Shown: positions 24,355-34,019 of the stretch, one piece after another
Layout: the number at the start of each line of letters is the position of its first letter
Numbering within the stretch: position 1 is the stretch's first letter
DNA from: Porticoccus sp041581635
GTDB lineage: Bacteria; Pseudomonadota; Gammaproteobacteria; Pseudomonadales; Porticoccaceae
NCBI GenBank assembly: GCA_041581635.1
Contig: JBFICW010000004.1
Span: 26,425 to 90,424, forward strand
DNA length: 64,000 bases
Direction of reading: 5' to 3'
Position numbers and translations under genes: made by a program
The notes under the pieces: generated by a model
What the model was told of the DNA's origin: nothing
Seen by the model: only the letters and a program-made list of their open reading frames with translations
Database searches by the model: none

Positions 24355-25509
24355 TTATAAAGCGGCCTTGAGCGCCTCAACTTTGTCAGTTTTTTCCCAG
24401 GTAAAATTCTCTTCTTCACGGCCAAAGTGTCCGTAGGTGGCTGTGGCCCGATAAATAGGGCGCTTCAGGTCAAGCATTGCTATCAGCCCTTGGGGGCGAA
24501 GATCGAAGTGATCGCGCACCAGAGTGACAATCTCTTCATTGCTCAATTTTCCAGTGCCATAAGTGTTAACACTTATGGATGTCGGTTCTGTGACCCCAAT
24601 GGCGTAGGACACCTGAATTTCGCAGCGATCAGCCAGTCCGGCAGCCACAATGTTTTTTGCCACATAGCGGCCCGCATAGGCAGCAGAACGGTCAACTTTG
24701 GAGGGGTCTTTCCCCGAGAAAGCGCCGCCACCGTGGTGGGCCATGCCGCCATAGGTGTCGACAATAATTTTTCGACCGGTTAGTCCGCAGTCGCCCATCG
24801 GTCCGCCGATAATAAACTGTCCAGTGGGATTAATATGGTATTTGGTGTCGGCGTGCAGCCATTCATCAGGCAGGGTCGGTTTAATAATTTCTTCAAGTAC
24901 TGCCTCTTGCAAATCAGCCAAAGAAATATCGGGTGCATGCTGTGTAGAGAGCACTACGGCATCAACAGCTACGGGCTTTCCGTCAGCATAACGTAGGGTC
25001 AACTGACTTTTGGCATCCGGGCGAAGCCAGGGTAAAACGCCACGCTTTCTTAGTTGCGCCTGGCGCTCTACCAGTCGGTGCGCATAGTAGATAGGTGCAG
25101 GCATCAATACGTCGGTTTCATTAGTGGCGTAACCGAACATCAAACCCTGATCGCCAGCGCCTAGATCCTTTGCTTCGCCTTCATCTACGCCGATGGCAAT
25201 ATCGTGAGACTGTTTGCCAATGGCATTAAGTACTGCACAGGAGGCTCCATCGAAGCCTACATCAGAACTGGTGTATCCAATGTCCATAATGACACCGCGG
25301 ACAATGTCTTCCAGGTCAACGTAGGTATCTGTCCTCACTTCACCGGCAATAATAGCCATCCCGGTTTTTACCATGGTTTCCACGGCAACTCGTGAGTGAG
25401 GATCGTCTTTTAGAATGGCATCCAGTACGGCATCAGAAATCTGGTCGGCCATTTTATCTGGATGGCCCTCTGAAACAGACTCTGATGTAAACAGGCTATA
25501 ACTAGACAT
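24355..25509 (-). CDS. metK: S-adenosylmethionine synthetase MetK
   Basis: A 384-residue enzyme making SAM from methionine and ATP. Signature stretches are FTSESVSEGHPDKMADQISDA at the N-terminus, GAGDQGLMFGYATNET and GGGAFSGKDPSKVDRSAAY. Length equals that of E. coli MetK. It follows sahR by 36 bases and precedes ahcY, so SAM synthesis, SAH removal and folate methyl supply are in one unit. Confidence 0.97.
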   Translation of the reverse strand: MSSYSLFTSESVSEGHPDKMADQISDAVLDAILKDDPHSRVAVETMVKTGMAIIAGEVRTDTYVDLEDIVRGVIMDIGYTSSDVGFDGASCAVLNAIGKQSHDIAIGVDEGEAKDLGAGDQGLMFGYATNETDVLMPAPIYYAHRLVERQAQLRKRGVLPWLRPDAKSQLTLRYADGKPVAVDAVVLSTQHAPDISLADLQEAVLEEIIKPTLPDEWLHADTKYHINPTGQFIIGGPMGDCGLTGRKIIVDTYGGMAHHGGGAFSGKDPSKVDRSAAYAGRYVAKNIVAAGLADRCEIQVSYAIGVTEPTSISVNTYGTGKLSNEEIVTLVRDHFDLRPQGLIAMLDLKRPIYRATATYGHFGREEENFTWEKTDKVEALKAAL

Positions 25510-25545
25510 GGGTATTGTTCCTGTAATCGTTAATTAGTTAATGCG

Positions 25546-26544
25546 TCAATTTTTGAAAAACTGGCGCAGTTGAATCTGAAAGCCATTGCGTTGAGCCAGG
25601 TACAGACTTTCACCTTCCTCTAGCCCAGCTGTTGCAGCCCAATTGCTTAAGTCTTCTGGCTCAAAGCCGAGCCATAGGTCACCGCAGGATTCTCTCGCCC
25701 AGCTTTGATCGTGATGGCAGAGCTCTGTGATCAGTAGTACTCCTCCGGGTTTCAGTAGTTGAGCCAGGTCATCGAAAATTTGAGCCGGGTCGGGGGTGTG
25801 GTGAAGTACCATGTTCAGCGTAATGCAGTCTGCAGTCAGCTGCTGTTCTAAGGCGATGGCAGTATCGCCGTGGACAAAACGAACATTATTTAGCTGATGG
25901 TCTTTGGTTATGCTGCGCGACCGATAAAGCATTTCATCGGAAGTGTCGAGAGCGATAACCCATTTAAACCGTTGGGCAAGGCCGGGAAGAAAGTCTCCCT
26001 CTCCGGGGCCGACCTCAAGCACGGTTTCTTTGGTTACAGAAGACGTGTCTAAAAATTCGGTAATAATCTCACCGTATTGGGTGAAACTGGCAATTAAGTC
26101 CTGGTTGGCATGGAAGCGGTCGGCATTTTTCTCAAAAAAATCTCTCGAAGCTTTTGTGCGCTCCTGGTTGGTGGCGCGGATACGCTGTTGTAATTCAGAC
26201 GATAGTTTAATGAGATCGACCGTGGCAAAGAGATTGCGGTGTAGGTCTTGTAGTAGTGGCTCTATGGGCTGGGGGGCACGGCGATAAAAGATAGTATTTC
26301 CTTCTCGTCGGGTAGCCACGAGCCCCGCACTGGCAAGCACTTTGAGATGATGGCTCATTCCAGATTGCTTCACTTTCAAAAGCTGACTTAATTCCAATAC
26401 GCCATAGGCGTTATGTTGCAGTACGCGAAGAATTTCCAGACGCAAAGGATCGCCAGCTGCCTTACAAAAAGCAGCCAGCGAATCGGTTTGAAGTAGATCT
26501 TGGCCGCTGGGCGGCACTTCAATTTGTCTGGCGGTAGCGGTCAT
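25546..26544 (-). CDS. sahR: SahR-type regulator: ArsR helix-turn-helix with SAM-methyltransferase-fold domain
   Basis: The 332-residue protein joins an ArsR-type winged helix (about 20-95: ILRVLQHNAYGVLELSQLLK then SGMSHHLKVLASAGLVATRR) to a class I methyltransferase fold with motif I VLEVGPGEGDF near 165 and VLHHTPDPAQIF. This is the layout of SahR, described in Proteobacteria as a repressor of methyl-cycle genes that senses S-adenosylhomocysteine through the C-terminal domain. The genomic setting (metK, ahcY, metF behind it) agrees. A long inverted repeat lies 24 bases upstream of the start. ATG at 26544 chosen; an earlier start at 26568 would run into that repeat. Confidence 0.88.
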   Translation of the reverse strand: MTATARQIEVPPSGQDLLQTDSLAAFCKAAGDPLRLEILRVLQHNAYGVLELSQLLKVKQSGMSHHLKVLASAGLVATRREGNTIFYRRAPQPIEPLLQDLHRNLFATVDLIKLSSELQQRIRATNQERTKASRDFFEKNADRFHANQDLIASFTQYGEIITEFLDTSSVTKETVLEVGPGEGDFLPGLAQRFKWVIALDTSDEMLYRSRSITKDHQLNNVRFVHGDTAIALEQQLTADCITLNMVLHHTPDPAQIFDDLAQLLKPGGVLLITELCHHDQSWARESCGDLWLGFEPEDLSNWAATAGLEEGESLYLAQRNGFQIQLRQFFKN

Positions 26545-26567
26545 GGTTGGGAACTCTAGCACAACCA

Positions 26568-26601
26568 AAAACCTATATCAAAAAATATTGATATAGGTTT
26601 T
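26568..26601. promoter_or_regulatory. Likely SahR operator, 14-bp perfect inverted repeat
   Basis: AAAACCTATATCAA, 6 bases, TTGATATAGGTTTT. The core CTATATCAA...TTGATATAG has the form of an ArsR-family operator and lies between the divergent sahR and tkt genes, so the regulator probably controls its own operon and perhaps tkt as well. Confidence 0.75.
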
Positions 26602-26741
26602 GTCCGTTCTGGATTAATAAACGGATACAGCAATACAGATATCGATCAAAAGATTACCAATGGCTGTTTACTGAACAGCGCGAGTGCGAGAAAATAGCGC
26701 CCCTCTTAACCCCCCTATTTTTCCTGCAGGAGCTCTTCTTG

Positions 26742-28736
26742 ATGCCAACCAGACGTGATCTCGCCAATGCGATTCGTGCTCTCAGTATGGACGCTGTTCA
26801 GCAAGCCAACAGTGGCCACCCCGGTGCCCCCATGGGTATGGCGGACATCGCCGAAGTTCTGTGGAATGACTATCTTGTTCATAACCCTGCGGACCCCAAG
26901 TGGGCCAACCGTGATCGTTTTGTGCTGTCTAACGGCCATGGCTCCATGCTGCTCTATTCGCTGTTGCATTTAAGTGGCTACGACCTACCCATTGAAGAGC
27001 TGAAAAATTTTCGCCAGTTGCATTCCAAAACACCGGGACATCCGGAGTATGGCTATGCCCCCGGTGTGGAAACAACCACTGGCCCATTAGGTCAGGGTGT
27101 CAGCAATGCTGTCGGTATGGCATTGGCTGAAAAAATTCTTGCCGCCCAGTTTAATCGCCCTGGTCATGAGATGGTCGATCACTACACCTATTGCTTCTTG
27201 GGTGATGGTTGTTTGATGGAAGGTATTTCCCACGAAGTCTCTTCTCTGGCGGGCACTCAAAAGTTAGGCAAATTGATTGCGTTCTACGATGACAATGGCA
27301 TATCCATTGATGGCGAGGTTGAGGGTTGGTTTACCGATAATACCCCAGCACGTTTTGAGGCGTACGGTTGGCAGGTTATCCCCAATGTAGATGGCCACGA
27401 TTCAGACGCAATAAAAGCCGCAATTGAAGTAGCCCGATTGGAAACCGATAAGCCGACATTGATTTGTTGTAAAACCATTATTGGTTTTGGGTCGCCTAGC
27501 AAGCAGGGTAAGGAAGATTGTCACGGTGCACCACTGGGTGCCGATGAAATTATTCTAGCTCGTGAGCAACTGGGTTGGCAGTATGGGCCTTTTGAAATAC
27601 CTACAGAATTTTACGCCCAGTGGAATGCCGTCGAAAAAGGCTCTGCTGCCCAGTCTGCCTGGAATGAAAAATTAAAAAATTATCGTGTAGCACACCCTGA
27701 GCTAGCGGCAGAATTTGAACGCCGGGTTAAAGGTGAGCTCCCCGACGATTTTGGTGAGAAGGCCGATGCTTACATTCACCAATGCCAGCAGGCGATGGAA
27801 AAGGTAGCCTCTCGAAAAGCTTCGCAAAACTGTCTCAATGCCTATGGCCCTCTGTTGCCCGAACTGTTGGGTGGTTCTGCCGACCTGGCAGGTTCCAACC
27901 TCACGCTTTGGTCTGGCTCCAAAGGCGTCAGTGCTGACGATGCCTCTGGAAACTATATTTTCTACGGAGTTCGTGAGTTTGGTATGAGTGCCATGATGAA
28001 TGGCATCACTCTGCACGGTGGATTTGTGACCTACGGTGCGACCTTTCTGATGTTTATGGAATACGCTAGGAATGCAGTGCGTATGGCTGCATTGATGAAA
28101 CAGAAAAGTATTTTTGTCTACACCCACGATTCGATTGGTTTGGGCGAAGATGGTCCAACCCACCAACCGGTAGAGCAGCTGACTTCACTGCGATCTACTC
28201 CCAACCTGTATACCTGGCGTCCCTGTGACACGGTGGAATCTGCGGTGTCTTGGAAGAGTGCAATTGAGCGAAAGGATGGCCCCAGTGCGCTGATCTTTAG
28301 TCGACAGGGTTTGGCTCCTCAAATGCGCAGTAAAGAGCAGTTGGCCAATGTGGCACGTGGTGGCTATGTGTTGCGTGATGTGTCCAGTGAGCTGGATGCC
28401 ATTATTATCGCTACTGGCTCTGAGGTAGAGCTGGCCCTTGATGCGGCCAGTGAGCTGTCTGAAAAAGGCGTAAAAGTTCGAGTGGTTTCAATGCCCTGTG
28501 CTGAAATTTTCGCTGCTCAAGAATCAACTTATCGCGATGCAGTGTTGCCCCCGAGCGTGCGAGCGCGGGTAGCTGTGGAGGCGGCTCACGCGGACTATTG
28601 GTACAAGTATGTTGGCCTTGATGGTCGCGTGGTTGGTATGACGACATTTGGTGAATCGGCTCCTGGTGGTGAATTAATGAAACAGTTTGGTTTTACCGTT
28701 GAGAATGTTGTCGAAGCGGTTAAGTCACAGCTTTGA
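26742..28736 (+). CDS. tkt: Transketolase
   Basis: A 664-residue thiamine-diphosphate enzyme moving two-carbon units between sugar phosphates. Seen are ANSGHPGAPMGMADIAEVLW, the ThDP-binding GDGCLMEGISHEVSSLAG followed by the conserved Asn (DDNGISIDG), and the pyrimidine-domain THDSIGLGEDGPTHQPVEQL. ATG at 26742 is taken, 9 bases after AGGAG; a TTG codon directly precedes it. First gene of a tkt-epd-pgk-fba run (gaps 67, 7 and 96 bases) linking the pentose-phosphate pathway, lower glycolysis and pyridoxal phosphate synthesis. Confidence 0.96.
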   Translation: MPTRRDLANAIRALSMDAVQQANSGHPGAPMGMADIAEVLWNDYLVHNPADPKWANRDRFVLSNGHGSMLLYSLLHLSGYDLPIEELKNFRQLHSKTPGHPEYGYAPGVETTTGPLGQGVSNAVGMALAEKILAAQFNRPGHEMVDHYTYCFLGDGCLMEGISHEVSSLAGTQKLGKLIAFYDDNGISIDGEVEGWFTDNTPARFEAYGWQVIPNVDGHDSDAIKAAIEVARLETDKPTLICCKTIIGFGSPSKQGKEDCHGAPLGADEIILAREQLGWQYGPFEIPTEFYAQWNAVEKGSAAQSAWNEKLKNYRVAHPELAAEFERRVKGELPDDFGEKADAYIHQCQQAMEKVASRKASQNCLNAYGPLLPELLGGSADLAGSNLTLWSGSKGVSADDASGNYIFYGVREFGMSAMMNGITLHGGFVTYGATFLMFMEYARNAVRMAALMKQKSIFVYTHDSIGLGEDGPTHQPVEQLTSLRSTPNLYTWRPCDTVESAVSWKSAIERKDGPSALIFSRQGLAPQMRSKEQLANVARGGYVLRDVSSELDAIIIATGSEVELALDAASELSEKGVKVRVVSMPCAEIFAAQESTYRDAVLPPSVRARVAVEAAHADYWYKYVGLDGRVVGMTTFGESAPGGELMKQFGFTVENVVEAVKSQL

Positions 28737-28803
28737 TCGATGGAAATGGGGTTGCCGTGGGGTATACAGGGATGCGATTGCTTAAACAGCAGGGTCGGCA
28801 GCA

Positions 28804-29823
28804 TTGATTCGCGTAGCGATTAATGGCTATGGTCGTATTGGTCGCTCTGTATTGCGTGCGCTCTATGAGTCCAATGGCTGTGAGAAAATTCAGGTGGTGG
28901 CGATCAATGAGCCAGCTGATTGTAAAACCATTGCTCATTTGACTAAATATGACTCCACCCACGGCCGATTCCCTGGCAGTGTTGATATCGCTGGTGATGT
29001 GTTGACCATTAATGGTGACGTGATCTCAGTCTTCCACAGTGAGGATATTCAGCAGTTGCCATGGAGTGAGTTGAATATTGATGTGGTGTTGGAGTGCAGC
29101 GGAACCTTTACAGACCGTCAAATGGCGGAGAAGCATCTGTCGGCTGGCGCAAAAAAGGTGGTTTTTTCACAGCCAGCTGAACCCAGCGTAGATGCCACCA
29201 TTGTACTTGGGGTGAACGAGCACAGTTTGACCGGCGAAGAAACCATTATTTCTAACGCCTCCTGTTCTACTAACTGCGTGGTGCCGGTGATTAAAACCCT
29301 CCATGAAGCATTTGAGGTGGAAGGTGGCGTGATCACTACAATTCACTCGGCGATGAATGACCAGCCTGTTATCGATGCTTACCATCACACTGATTTAAGA
29401 AAAACTCGTGCGGCCATGCAGTCAATTATCCCCGTTGATACGGGTTTGGCTCGTGGTATTGACCGGATGCTGCCCGAATTGGCTGGACGCTTTGAAGCGC
29501 AGGCTATGCGGGTGCCCACCATGAATGTGTCTGCCATTGACCTGTCTGTTTTGCTTAACGCAGATGTTGATGTCAGTCGTGTAAACAAAGTTTTAGAACA
29601 GGTCGCCAATGGGTCGTTGTCAGGCATCCTGGGGTACACAGAAGAACCCCTGGCATCCTGTGATTTTAATCATGACCCGCGCAGCGGCATCGTCGATGCG
29701 AGCCAAACTCGTGTTAGTCAGCAGCGGCTGGTAAAAGTACTGATCTGGTTTGATAACGAATGGGGATATGCCAATCGTATGGTAGAGCTGGTAATACATT
29801 GGTTAGCCGAGAAAAAAGGTTGA
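28804..29823 (+). CDS. epd: Erythrose-4-phosphate dehydrogenase
   Basis: A 339-residue NAD enzyme of the GapA family. RVAINGYGRIGRSVLRALYE binds NAD, SNASCSTNC holds the catalytic Cys, and WFDNEWGYANRM closes the family pattern. The region VITTIHSAMNDQPVIDAYH fits Epd, which makes 4-phosphoerythronate for pyridoxal phosphate, better than glyceraldehyde-3-phosphate dehydrogenase. The start is TTG, with CAGGG some 12 bases before. Placement between tkt (makes erythrose 4-phosphate) and pgk supports the call; a glycolytic role cannot be fully excluded. Confidence 0.88.
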   Translation: MIRVAINGYGRIGRSVLRALYESNGCEKIQVVAINEPADCKTIAHLTKYDSTHGRFPGSVDIAGDVLTINGDVISVFHSEDIQQLPWSELNIDVVLECSGTFTDRQMAEKHLSAGAKKVVFSQPAEPSVDATIVLGVNEHSLTGEETIISNASCSTNCVVPVIKTLHEAFEVEGGVITTIHSAMNDQPVIDAYHHTDLRKTRAAMQSIIPVDTGLARGIDRMLPELAGRFEAQAMRVPTMNVSAIDLSVLLNADVDVSRVNKVLEQVANGSLSGILGYTEEPLASCDFNHDPRSGIVDASQTRVSQQRLVKVLIWFDNEWGYANRMVELVIHWLAEKKG

Positions 29824-29830
29824 GAACAGC

Positions 29831-31000
29831 ATGACTCTTAATGTAATTAAAATGACAGATCTGGATTTGTCGGGTAAGCGGGTATTGATTCGCGAAGATC
29901 TCAATGTGCCAATCAAAGAGGGGGTTGTCACCTCGGATGCCCGTATTCGAGCAGCCTTGCCGACCATTAAGCAGGCCATGGATAGCGGTGCTAAAGTTAT
30001 CTTGATGTCACACTTGGGTCGTCCTACCGAAGGTGAATTTGATCAGCTGTTTTCCCTGCAACCGGTGGCTGATCATCTGGCCCAACTGCTTGGGTCTGAG
30101 GTAAAAATTGTCGCTGACTGGAAGGCGGGTATAGAGTTGGAAGCGGGTGAGTTGGCTCTATTGGAAAACGTTCGCTTTAACCCCGGTGAGAAAAAAGATG
30201 ATGAGGCCCTCGCCAGAGCTTATGCATCACTCTGTGATATTTTTGTGATGGATGCTTTTGGTACGGCCCACCGAGCTCAAGCGTCCACTCATGGTGTTGC
30301 GAAATATGCACCGGTTGCCTGTGCCGGGCCATTATTGGCCGGAGAGCTGGATGCCTTGGAAAAAGCGCTGGCTAATCCCGTTCGTCCCATGGTGGCAATT
30401 GTCGGCGGCTCAAAAGTTTCAACCAAGCTGACAGTTCTTGAAACACTGTCTGATAAAGTGGATCAGTTGATCGTTGGCGGGGGTATTGCCAATACATTTT
30501 TGGCCGCAGAAGGGCTGCCTGTGGGTAAATCATTGTGTGAGCACGACCTTATTCCCGACGCTCAAAAATTGATGGCTAAAACCAATATACCGCTGCCATC
30601 TGATGTGGTGGTTGGTAAAGTGTTTTCAGAATCTGCCGAGGCCAGCTTGAAAGCTGCGACAGATGTGGAAGATGACGATATGATTTTTGATATTGGTCCA
30701 GCTACGGCAAAACAGTTGGCTGACATACTCAAAAGTGCCGGGACAATTATCTGGAATGGCCCGGTCGGTGTTTTTGAATTTGATCAGTTTGGCGAGGGTA
30801 CCCGAGTGATCTCTGAAGCGATTGCTGCCAGTGAGGCCTTCTCCATTGCCGGCGGTGGGGACACCTTGGCAGCTGTAGACAAATACGACATCGCTGATAA
30901 GGTTTCCTATATCTCTACAGGTGGCGGGGCCTTCCTTGAATATGTCGAGGGCAAAGTGCTGCCAGCTGTTGCTGTGCTCGAAGAGCGGGCAAACAGTTAA
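29831..31000 (+). CDS. pgk: Phosphoglycerate kinase
   Basis: A 389-residue monomer transferring phosphate between 1,3-bisphosphoglycerate and ADP. The N-terminal GKRVLIREDLNVPIKEG, SHLGRPTEG, the hinge region with VAIVGGSKVSTKLTVLE, and the C-terminal nucleotide loop SIAGGGDTLAAVDKY are all present. It starts 7 bases after epd with AGAACAGC as a weak ribosome site, so it is in the same transcript. Confidence 0.97.
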   Translation: MTLNVIKMTDLDLSGKRVLIREDLNVPIKEGVVTSDARIRAALPTIKQAMDSGAKVILMSHLGRPTEGEFDQLFSLQPVADHLAQLLGSEVKIVADWKAGIELEAGELALLENVRFNPGEKKDDEALARAYASLCDIFVMDAFGTAHRAQASTHGVAKYAPVACAGPLLAGELDALEKALANPVRPMVAIVGGSKVSTKLTVLETLSDKVDQLIVGGGIANTFLAAEGLPVGKSLCEHDLIPDAQKLMAKTNIPLPSDVVVGKVFSESAEASLKAATDVEDDDMIFDIGPATAKQLADILKSAGTIIWNGPVGVFEFDQFGEGTRVISEAIAASEAFSIAGGGDTLAAVDKYDIADKVSYISTGGGAFLEYVEGKVLPAVAVLEERANS

Positions 31001-31096
31001 AGCACAGGATTAAAAAATTCGCCGTCGTACCGCAACGGTAGGGAGCTATTTATTAGCATCCATACCAATAACTAATGATTAGTGAGGATCAGATTC

Positions 31097-32149
31097 ATGG
31101 CACTTATTTCAATGCGTCAACTACTGGATCACGCCGCCGAGTATAACTACGGCGTTCCTGCCTTTAATGTAAATAACTTGGAGCAGATGCGCGCGATTAT
31201 GGAAGCGGCGGATCAGACCAATTCTCCAGTAATTGTTCAGGCATCTGCGGGTGCCAGAAAGTATGCCGGTGCGCCATTTCTGCGTCACCTGATACTGGCG
31301 GCGATTGAAGAGTTTCCGCATATTCCTGTGTGTATGCACCAGGACCACGGCACCAGTCCTGCTATTTGTCAGCGTTCAATTCAACTGGGATTCAGCTCGG
31401 TAATGATGGATGGTTCTCTGGAAGAAAATGGTAAAACCCCGGCTTCATATGAATACAACGTAGAAGTAACCCGGCGTACCGTCGACATGGCGCATGCTTG
31501 CGGCGTTTCTGTTGAGGGTGAGCTGGGTTGTCTCGGTTCTCTGGAAACCGGACAAGCGGGTGAGGAAGATGGGGTGGGAGCCGAAGGCACATTGTCTCAT
31601 GACCAGTTATTGACCGACCCGGAAGAGGCGGCAGACTTTGTAGCGAAAACTGGCGTGGATGCACTGGCCATTGCGATTGGGACATCTCATGGCGCTTACA
31701 AGTTTTCGCGCCCACCAACGGGTGATATTCTCGCCATAGATCGTATTAGAGCTATCCATGAACGCATTCCCAATACCCATCTGGTGATGCATGGTTCTTC
31801 TTCGGTGCCACAAGAATGGTTGGCAGTCATTAATGAGTTCGGTGGTGAAATTCCTGAAACATATGGTGTACCAGTGGAGGAGATCGTTGAAGGCATCAAG
31901 CACGGTGTACGCAAAGTCAATATTGACACCGATTTGAGATTGGCATCCACCGGTGCAGTGAGGAAATTTCTGGCGGAAAATACCGCTGAATTTGATCCGC
32001 GAAAATACTTGGCGGCCACTACAGCGGCAATGAAAGATATCTGTGTCGCTCGATATGAAGCCTTTGGCACTGCGGGTAATGCCAGTAAAATTGCCCCGGT
32101 CAGCCTGGAGCGTATGTTTCAGAAATATCAGGATGGGGAACTGCTATAG
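31097..32149 (+). CDS. fba: Class II fructose-bisphosphate aldolase
   Basis: A 350-residue zinc aldolase, subtype with the long CALVIN-type pattern. Seen are NYGVPAFNVNNLEQMRAIME, the zinc ligands in VCMHQDHGTS and LGCLGSLETG, LAIAIGTSHGAYKF, and VMHGSSSVPQEW. ATG at 31097 is used, 9 bases after GAGG; a GTG five codons upstream is unlikely. A small palindrome ACTAAT-G-ATTAGT lies just upstream (31071-31083). Last gene of the tkt-epd-pgk-fba run, followed by a clear terminator. Confidence 0.96.
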   Translation: MALISMRQLLDHAAEYNYGVPAFNVNNLEQMRAIMEAADQTNSPVIVQASAGARKYAGAPFLRHLILAAIEEFPHIPVCMHQDHGTSPAICQRSIQLGFSSVMMDGSLEENGKTPASYEYNVEVTRRTVDMAHACGVSVEGELGCLGSLETGQAGEEDGVGAEGTLSHDQLLTDPEEAADFVAKTGVDALAIAIGTSHGAYKFSRPPTGDILAIDRIRAIHERIPNTHLVMHGSSSVPQEWLAVINEFGGEIPETYGVPVEEIVEGIKHGVRKVNIDTDLRLASTGAVRKFLAENTAEFDPRKYLAATTAAMKDICVARYEAFGTAGNASKIAPVSLERMFQKYQDGELL

Positions 32150-32172
32150 CGGCTAACATAAAGATATAAAAT

Positions 32173-32203
32173 AAAAGGGCGACTGATTTAGTCGCCCTTT
32201 TTT
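32173..32203 (+). terminator. Rho-independent terminator after fba
   Basis: AAAAGGGCGACT, 5 bases, AGTCGCCCTTTTTT: a 12-bp stem followed by a T run. The A run on the other side makes it usable also by the convergent lipoprotein gene. Confidence 0.92.
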
Positions 32204-32218
32204 GTGGATAAATATTAG

Positions 32219-32842
32219 TTACCGATGTGATGTCTTGTTGCTTTCAACAACGGCGGCTTCCACTATCGCAGCAATTTCTGCAAGGGGCAAAAAAGCTGAA
32301 TAACTTCGCCCGGTTTTTGGTGACAGTTGATAGCGCCAGTTGCTTTGTGTGTCGTCTTTATAACTGTTAGCAATGCTTTCTAGTAGTCCCGAGTCAATGT
32401 TAAAGACAACATGTTCCGTATGTATACATCCACTATATGCACTTCCCTGGCAGGAGATAGTATGGTCAGAAATATTGGTGTCGTTTGTTTCATTTCCTGT
32501 GGGCGTGTTGTAACTCACTTGTTTATATAAACGTTTGTCATGATCTTTGTATTCGACAAGGCTGTTTATCTGATAGGTAATTATTCCTGTATTTTTAATG
32601 ATTATTGCCTGGATATAACTGTCAATTGAGACATCTTGATTGCTGCGTTTTTGTATTTTAAATCCGTTAATCGTCGACAGTTCTATGGTCTCTCTTGGGC
32701 TATTGTTTAACACCATGTGCTGTTTAAAGTGATCTTTGTTGAAAGAATTTAGGGCCATATTTTTTTCAGGCGGCTTGCTTGCACAGCCATAGAATAAAGC
32801 AACCAAAAAAATAAATAAAAAGAGGGATGGAATTTTTTTCAT
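32219..32842 (-). CDS. Putative lipoprotein of unknown function
   Basis: A 207-residue protein starting MKKIPSLFLFIFLVALFYGCASKP has a type II signal peptide; the lipobox LFYGC is imperfect, with Tyr where a small residue is usual. GAGGTG precedes the ATG. The rest is polar, with a Cys pair in ISCQGSAYSGCIH and an AEIAAIVEAAVVES helix at the C-terminus. I do not recognise the family. Its stop lies 15 bases from the fba terminator. Confidence 0.65.
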   Translation of the reverse strand: MKKIPSLFLFIFLVALFYGCASKPPEKNMALNSFNKDHFKQHMVLNNSPRETIELSTINGFKIQKRSNQDVSIDSYIQAIIIKNTGIITYQINSLVEYKDHDKRLYKQVSYNTPTGNETNDTNISDHTISCQGSAYSGCIHTEHVVFNIDSGLLESIANSYKDDTQSNWRYQLSPKTGRSYSAFLPLAEIAAIVEAAVVESNKTSHR

Positions 32843-32941
32843 ACTCACCTCGATGATGACAGATGGCTTCCTTTTAGGTTGACTGGGCAGCACTACTGCC
32901 CACTTTGATTGTAGCTCAAGTAAATTAGTTCAAATTCTCCG

Positions 32942-33937
32942 TTACTTGATGGGCGGTAAAAGCTGCTGTGTAAAGTAAGGGAGTCTGTAAACAATCGCCG
33001 TGCGTACCCTGTGCCAAACAGCAGATAAAAGAATCAGGGCTAGACCAATACAAACGCCCGTCAGTGCCAGGTTATAACCCGCAAATCCATAGAGTGTGAA
33101 AAAGTTGTAGAAGGCATAAATAACGTAGATCAGTGATGAAATCATAAATGCACGACGGTCAATAATCACCGATAAAAATGTCATAGCTAAATAGAGGAAC
33201 AGAATAATGGTGATATTGCTTAGATTCTGATTGCCGCCTGCGATGCCGAGTCCGGAAAATATCGGGTGGACAATCATAGGTGCAGCTAACAGGTGAAGCC
33301 AGAAAGCAATATCAGATTGCCGGGTAGTCCTGGATCGGTCTGCCATGTCCCAGTACATGGCTACCGAAAAAGAAACTATTCCCCCAAAAAATACCATATG
33401 GGTCAACCAGTCAGACATGCCGGGGAACATGGTCAGGACTGCGGAAACAACAACTGCAACTGACGCTGCAGTGCCGGTGGCTATGGTTATCGGCACTTTA
33501 AAGCGCAGCCAATGTGCATAGGCTGCAATGGCCGCGGCCGCAGCGCTAAAGAAAAATGCTTCTGTCCCCATCGCCTTAAATAAATAAATTCCTGTCGCAA
33601 AAATACCACCAATAAATGATAAGAGAAGCACGATTGCCGGTAGGGCCATCTTGCGTTTTCGTACAAAAAATTCGGCCAATACCCACGATAAGCCCGCTAG
33701 AATTGCCATGCCAGCCGAGGGGTGAATGGCGCTGGTTAGCCACGCTGATGAGCCAAGAAGTAGTGTGCAGGCGATTACGACAAAAATATCATTAAAGCTG
33801 GAAACCAGGCTAAAACTTTCCTCATCGACTGCATGGGTATGTTTTGATGTTGAGATGTTTTCGCGAAACGCTGCAACGGACTCAGCGCTAAAAATCCCTT
33901 TGCTAACCGCATGATTTAGATCTTCATCCGTATACAT
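32942..33937 (-). CDS. Polytopic membrane protein, unknown function
   Basis: A 331-residue protein with a polar N-terminus (MYTDEDLNHAVSKGIFSAE, resembling the short cytoplasmic domain of DUF2157-type proteins) and about ten hydrophobic segments, ending YRLPYFTQQLLPPIK. The middle has an alanine-rich helix. Function is unknown. It lies 100 bases upstream of the lipoprotein gene on the same strand. Confidence 0.7.
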   Translation of the reverse strand: MYTDEDLNHAVSKGIFSAESVAAFRENISTSKHTHAVDEESFSLVSSFNDIFVVIACTLLLGSSAWLTSAIHPSAGMAILAGLSWVLAEFFVRKRKMALPAIVLLLSFIGGIFATGIYLFKAMGTEAFFFSAAAAAIAAYAHWLRFKVPITIATGTAASVAVVVSAVLTMFPGMSDWLTHMVFFGGIVSFSVAMYWDMADRSRTTRQSDIAFWLHLLAAPMIVHPIFSGLGIAGGNQNLSNITIILFLYLAMTFLSVIIDRRAFMISSLIYVIYAFYNFFTLYGFAGYNLALTGVCIGLALILLSAVWHRVRTAIVYRLPYFTQQLLPPIK

Positions 33938-34019
33938 ATTTTAGTTCCCTGAATGTGTTTGATGTGCAAAAAATAGTTTTAGGTGACTGGTTTTACGTCC
34001 ATAAATAGTCCCAAAAATT

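Noticed and set aside
31608..32070. Minus-strand open frames inside fba
   Set aside because: They lie fully within the aldolase gene and have no family pattern.
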